Assembly (NCBI GenBank): GCA_937888435.1
Contig: CALAQS010000255.1
Coordinates: forward strand, 1 to 34,321
From: an uncultured Acidobacteriota bacterium
GTDB taxonomy: Bacteria; Acidobacteriota; Thermoanaerobaculia; UBA5066
Direction of reading: 5' to 3'
Length of the DNA stretch: 34,321 nt
Part shown: in pieces, positions 32,856 through 34,321 of the stretch
How the letters are laid out: each line of letters opens with the position of its first letter
Numbering within the stretch: the stretch's first letter is position 1
Position numbers and translations under genes: made by a program
The notes under the pieces: generated by a model
The model's input: the letters and a program-made list of their open reading frames with translations, nothing else
What the model was told of the DNA's origin: nothing
Databases searched by the model: none

Positions 32856-34321
32856 TCAGCGGTTCGCCGTGCCGCGAACCTGCTCCTCGGCGTACGCGAG
32901 GAGCAGGGCGGCGTCCGGGTCAGCGGGAGAGAGGCGCATCGCTTCGCGCGCCCAGGGCACGGCCTTCGCGGCTTCTCCCCGTGCGAGGTACCCCGCCGCG
33001 GAACGGACGAGGAGGCGGGGGACCATCGGGGACAGGGGCGGCAGCCTCATCGCGCGCCGGAGGAGCCAGGGGGAGACGGATTCGGCGGCCGTCGGCGGCG
33101 GATCCCCCTCGGATGTTCCAGCCTCGAGCCATGCCTTCGGGAGCTCGATCCCGGCGAGGTTCCTCGCGGCGAGCCACGCGTGGCCCGCGATGGGGCTCAG
33201 CGCCGGGATCGTCGCCACCCGTACGGGACCGGCCGTCGGCCACGCGAGGGCCGCCGGAGGACGCAGGCGCTCCGCGTACCCGATCCAGCTGCCCGGTGCG
33301 ACGAGGACGCCGGGCATGTTCACGAACGCTCCCGCGATGAAGGCGATCCGGACCACTCCCACCGAGATGAGAGCCGCGGGGGCGACGAGAAGTGGGAGCA
33401 CCGTCAAGAGGTGTCGCGGCCCCCACGCGGCGCCGCCTTCCCAACTCCACCAGCGGGCGACGACGAGGAGATGCAGGAGCGGCGTGCCGGCGCACAGAAT
33501 TTTCGCCAGACGCGGGGCCCGCGACAGGCCGACTAGCCCGATCGCCACGACGGGAGCGTACAAGAAGAGACTCCGCCCCGGCGAGAGGAGCAGGCCAAAC
33601 AACCCTTCGCCGAGCGGCGTTGTAAAGCGGAGAAGCTCCGACCCGTAGCCGGTCTCGAGGAGCGAACCGTAGAGGGCGAAGTTTCCAAGCCCATGCAGGC
33701 ACAGAGCGCCTGTGAAGACGCCAAGGGCCTGCAGCGCGCCGACGACCGAGCGCGCCCGGCGCGCATCGAGGGCAAGACTGAGAAGAAAAACCGGCACCGT
33801 CACCCAGAGGATCGGCTTGAGGAGACACGCGGCCGCCCACGGCACGGCTGCGGCGCCCGCGCGGCCAGAGAGAGCGATGGCGGCTCCCGCCGCGAGGCCC
33901 GCCGCCGCGAACGGCTCGACGAACGAGTCCGCCGCGTATGGCCACAAGAATGTCCCCGCGACGAAGGCCGCCTCCCACGGCCCGGTCGCTCCCGGTCGCA
34001 GCGCCCGCACGAGAGAACCGAAGGCGAGTGCCGCAAGCGCTGTGCCGAGAGACCACGTCAGAGCGGTCACTGCGTCTACACCCGAGGCCCCGATCAGCCG
34101 TCGCAACAACCAGGCCGGCGCCAGAGCCGGGAGCGGCAGGACCGACGCAAACAGACCGTACTTCGAGTGGGCCGGCGGCGCGGATTCTGGCGTCGAAGGG
34201 CCGACCGCCGGCATCCGACCGAACCCCGGGTGTCCCTGCACAAGGAGACCGAGGGACTCCGACACGACTTCGGCCCCGTCGGACGTGTTGACACTCCGCC
34301 CGATAAACGCAAATGCGCAGA
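32856..34321 (-). CDS. Multi-spanning membrane glycosyltransferase-like protein, 5' end outside the window
   Basis: 487 residues are visible and the frame stays open to the right edge (FAFIGRSVNTSDGAEVV before the first in-window GTG), so the start lies outside. The GHPGF then HSKYGLFASVLPLPALAPAW pattern, about nine helices and WWSWEGGAAWGPRHLL match the protein at 22076-24061. A soluble C-terminal part ends in a TPR-like helix pair (LARGEAAKAVPWAREAMRL). It probably uses a lipid-linked sugar or is otherwise involved in envelope glycans; acceptor unknown. Confidence 0.75.
   Translation of the reverse strand, partial: CAFAFIGRSVNTSDGAEVVSESLGLLVQGHPGFGRMPAVGPSTPESAPPAHSKYGLFASVLPLPALAPAWLLRRLIGASGVDAVTALTWSLGTALAALAFGSLVRALRPGATGPWEAAFVAGTFLWPYAADSFVEPFAAAGLAAGAAIALSGRAGAAAVPWAAACLLKPILWVTVPVFLLSLALDARRARSVVGALQALGVFTGALCLHGLGNFALYGSLLETGYGSELLRFTTPLGEGLFGLLLSPGRSLFLYAPVVAIGLVGLSRAPRLAKILCAGTPLLHLLVVARWWSWEGGAAWGPRHLLTVLPLLVAPAALISVGVVRIAFIAGAFVNMPGVLVAPGSWIGYAERLRPPAALAWPTAGPVRVATIPALSPIAGHAWLAARNLAGIELPKAWLEAGTSEGDPPPTAAESVSPWLLRRAMRLPPLSPMVPRLLVRSAAGYLARGEAAKAVPWAREAMRLSPADPDAALLLAYAEEQVRGTANR

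Overview
The window is GC-rich DNA, dense with genes, from a Gram-negative bacterium. The signs are a beta-barrel porin, Sec and Tat signal peptides, and many GTG/TTG starts. The gene mix (KimA-like permease beside a kinase-less KdpD fragment, an RRM protein, serA next to DUF1015, a D-aminoacylase-like amidohydrolase, large multi-spanning glycosyltransferases) would suit an Acidobacteriota-like soil or sediment lineage. That placement is inference; no rRNA or other marker gene is present. I see no rRNA, tRNA, CRISPR array, IS element or prophage.

Layout. 1-2.6 kb: the end of a KdpD N-terminal/USP protein convergent with a KimA-like potassium permease. 2.7-5.3 kb: a two-ACT-domain protein, then modABC for molybdate, with a ModA that has no visible signal peptide and a short ModC. 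5.3-8.8 kb: an extracytoplasmic flavin electron-transfer operon with its own promoter: apbE, a porin, an FMN-binding protein and a small multi-histidine membrane protein that looks like a cytochrome b. 8.9-12.9 kb: a cysteine-free Rrf2 repressor diverging from a sulfate ABC transporter whose two permeases (CysT and CysW) are fused into one polypeptide. 12.9-19.0 kb: a ClC channel, a GH63-like glucosidase and a glycogen-debranching enzyme.

19.2-21.3 kb is the most unusual region: a RiPP operon made of a 128-residue precursor with twelve regularly spaced cysteines behind a Tat-type signal, a multinuclear iron oxidative enzyme (MNIO, DUF692) and its DUF2063 partner. It belongs to the MNIO metallophore class (bufferins, Haemophilus HvfABC), but the precursor core differs from the EGKCG peptides studied so far. 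An opposing four-gene operon (LOG protein, membrane glycosyltransferase, thioredoxin-like protein, CDGSH iron-sulfur protein) follows to 24.6 kb.

24.7-34.3 kb is mostly housekeeping: a Nudix hydrolase, a long-chain acyl-CoA synthetase, serA with DUF1015, an RRM protein, an exported amidohydrolase with an altered metal site, a second serA-like dehydrogenase and a partial membrane protein running off the right end.

Across all this lies a short AT-rich repeat (core TTCTTAGAA, 15 bp). It has four close copies and one variant, in genes and between them. It stands out against the GC-rich background and no gene explains it.
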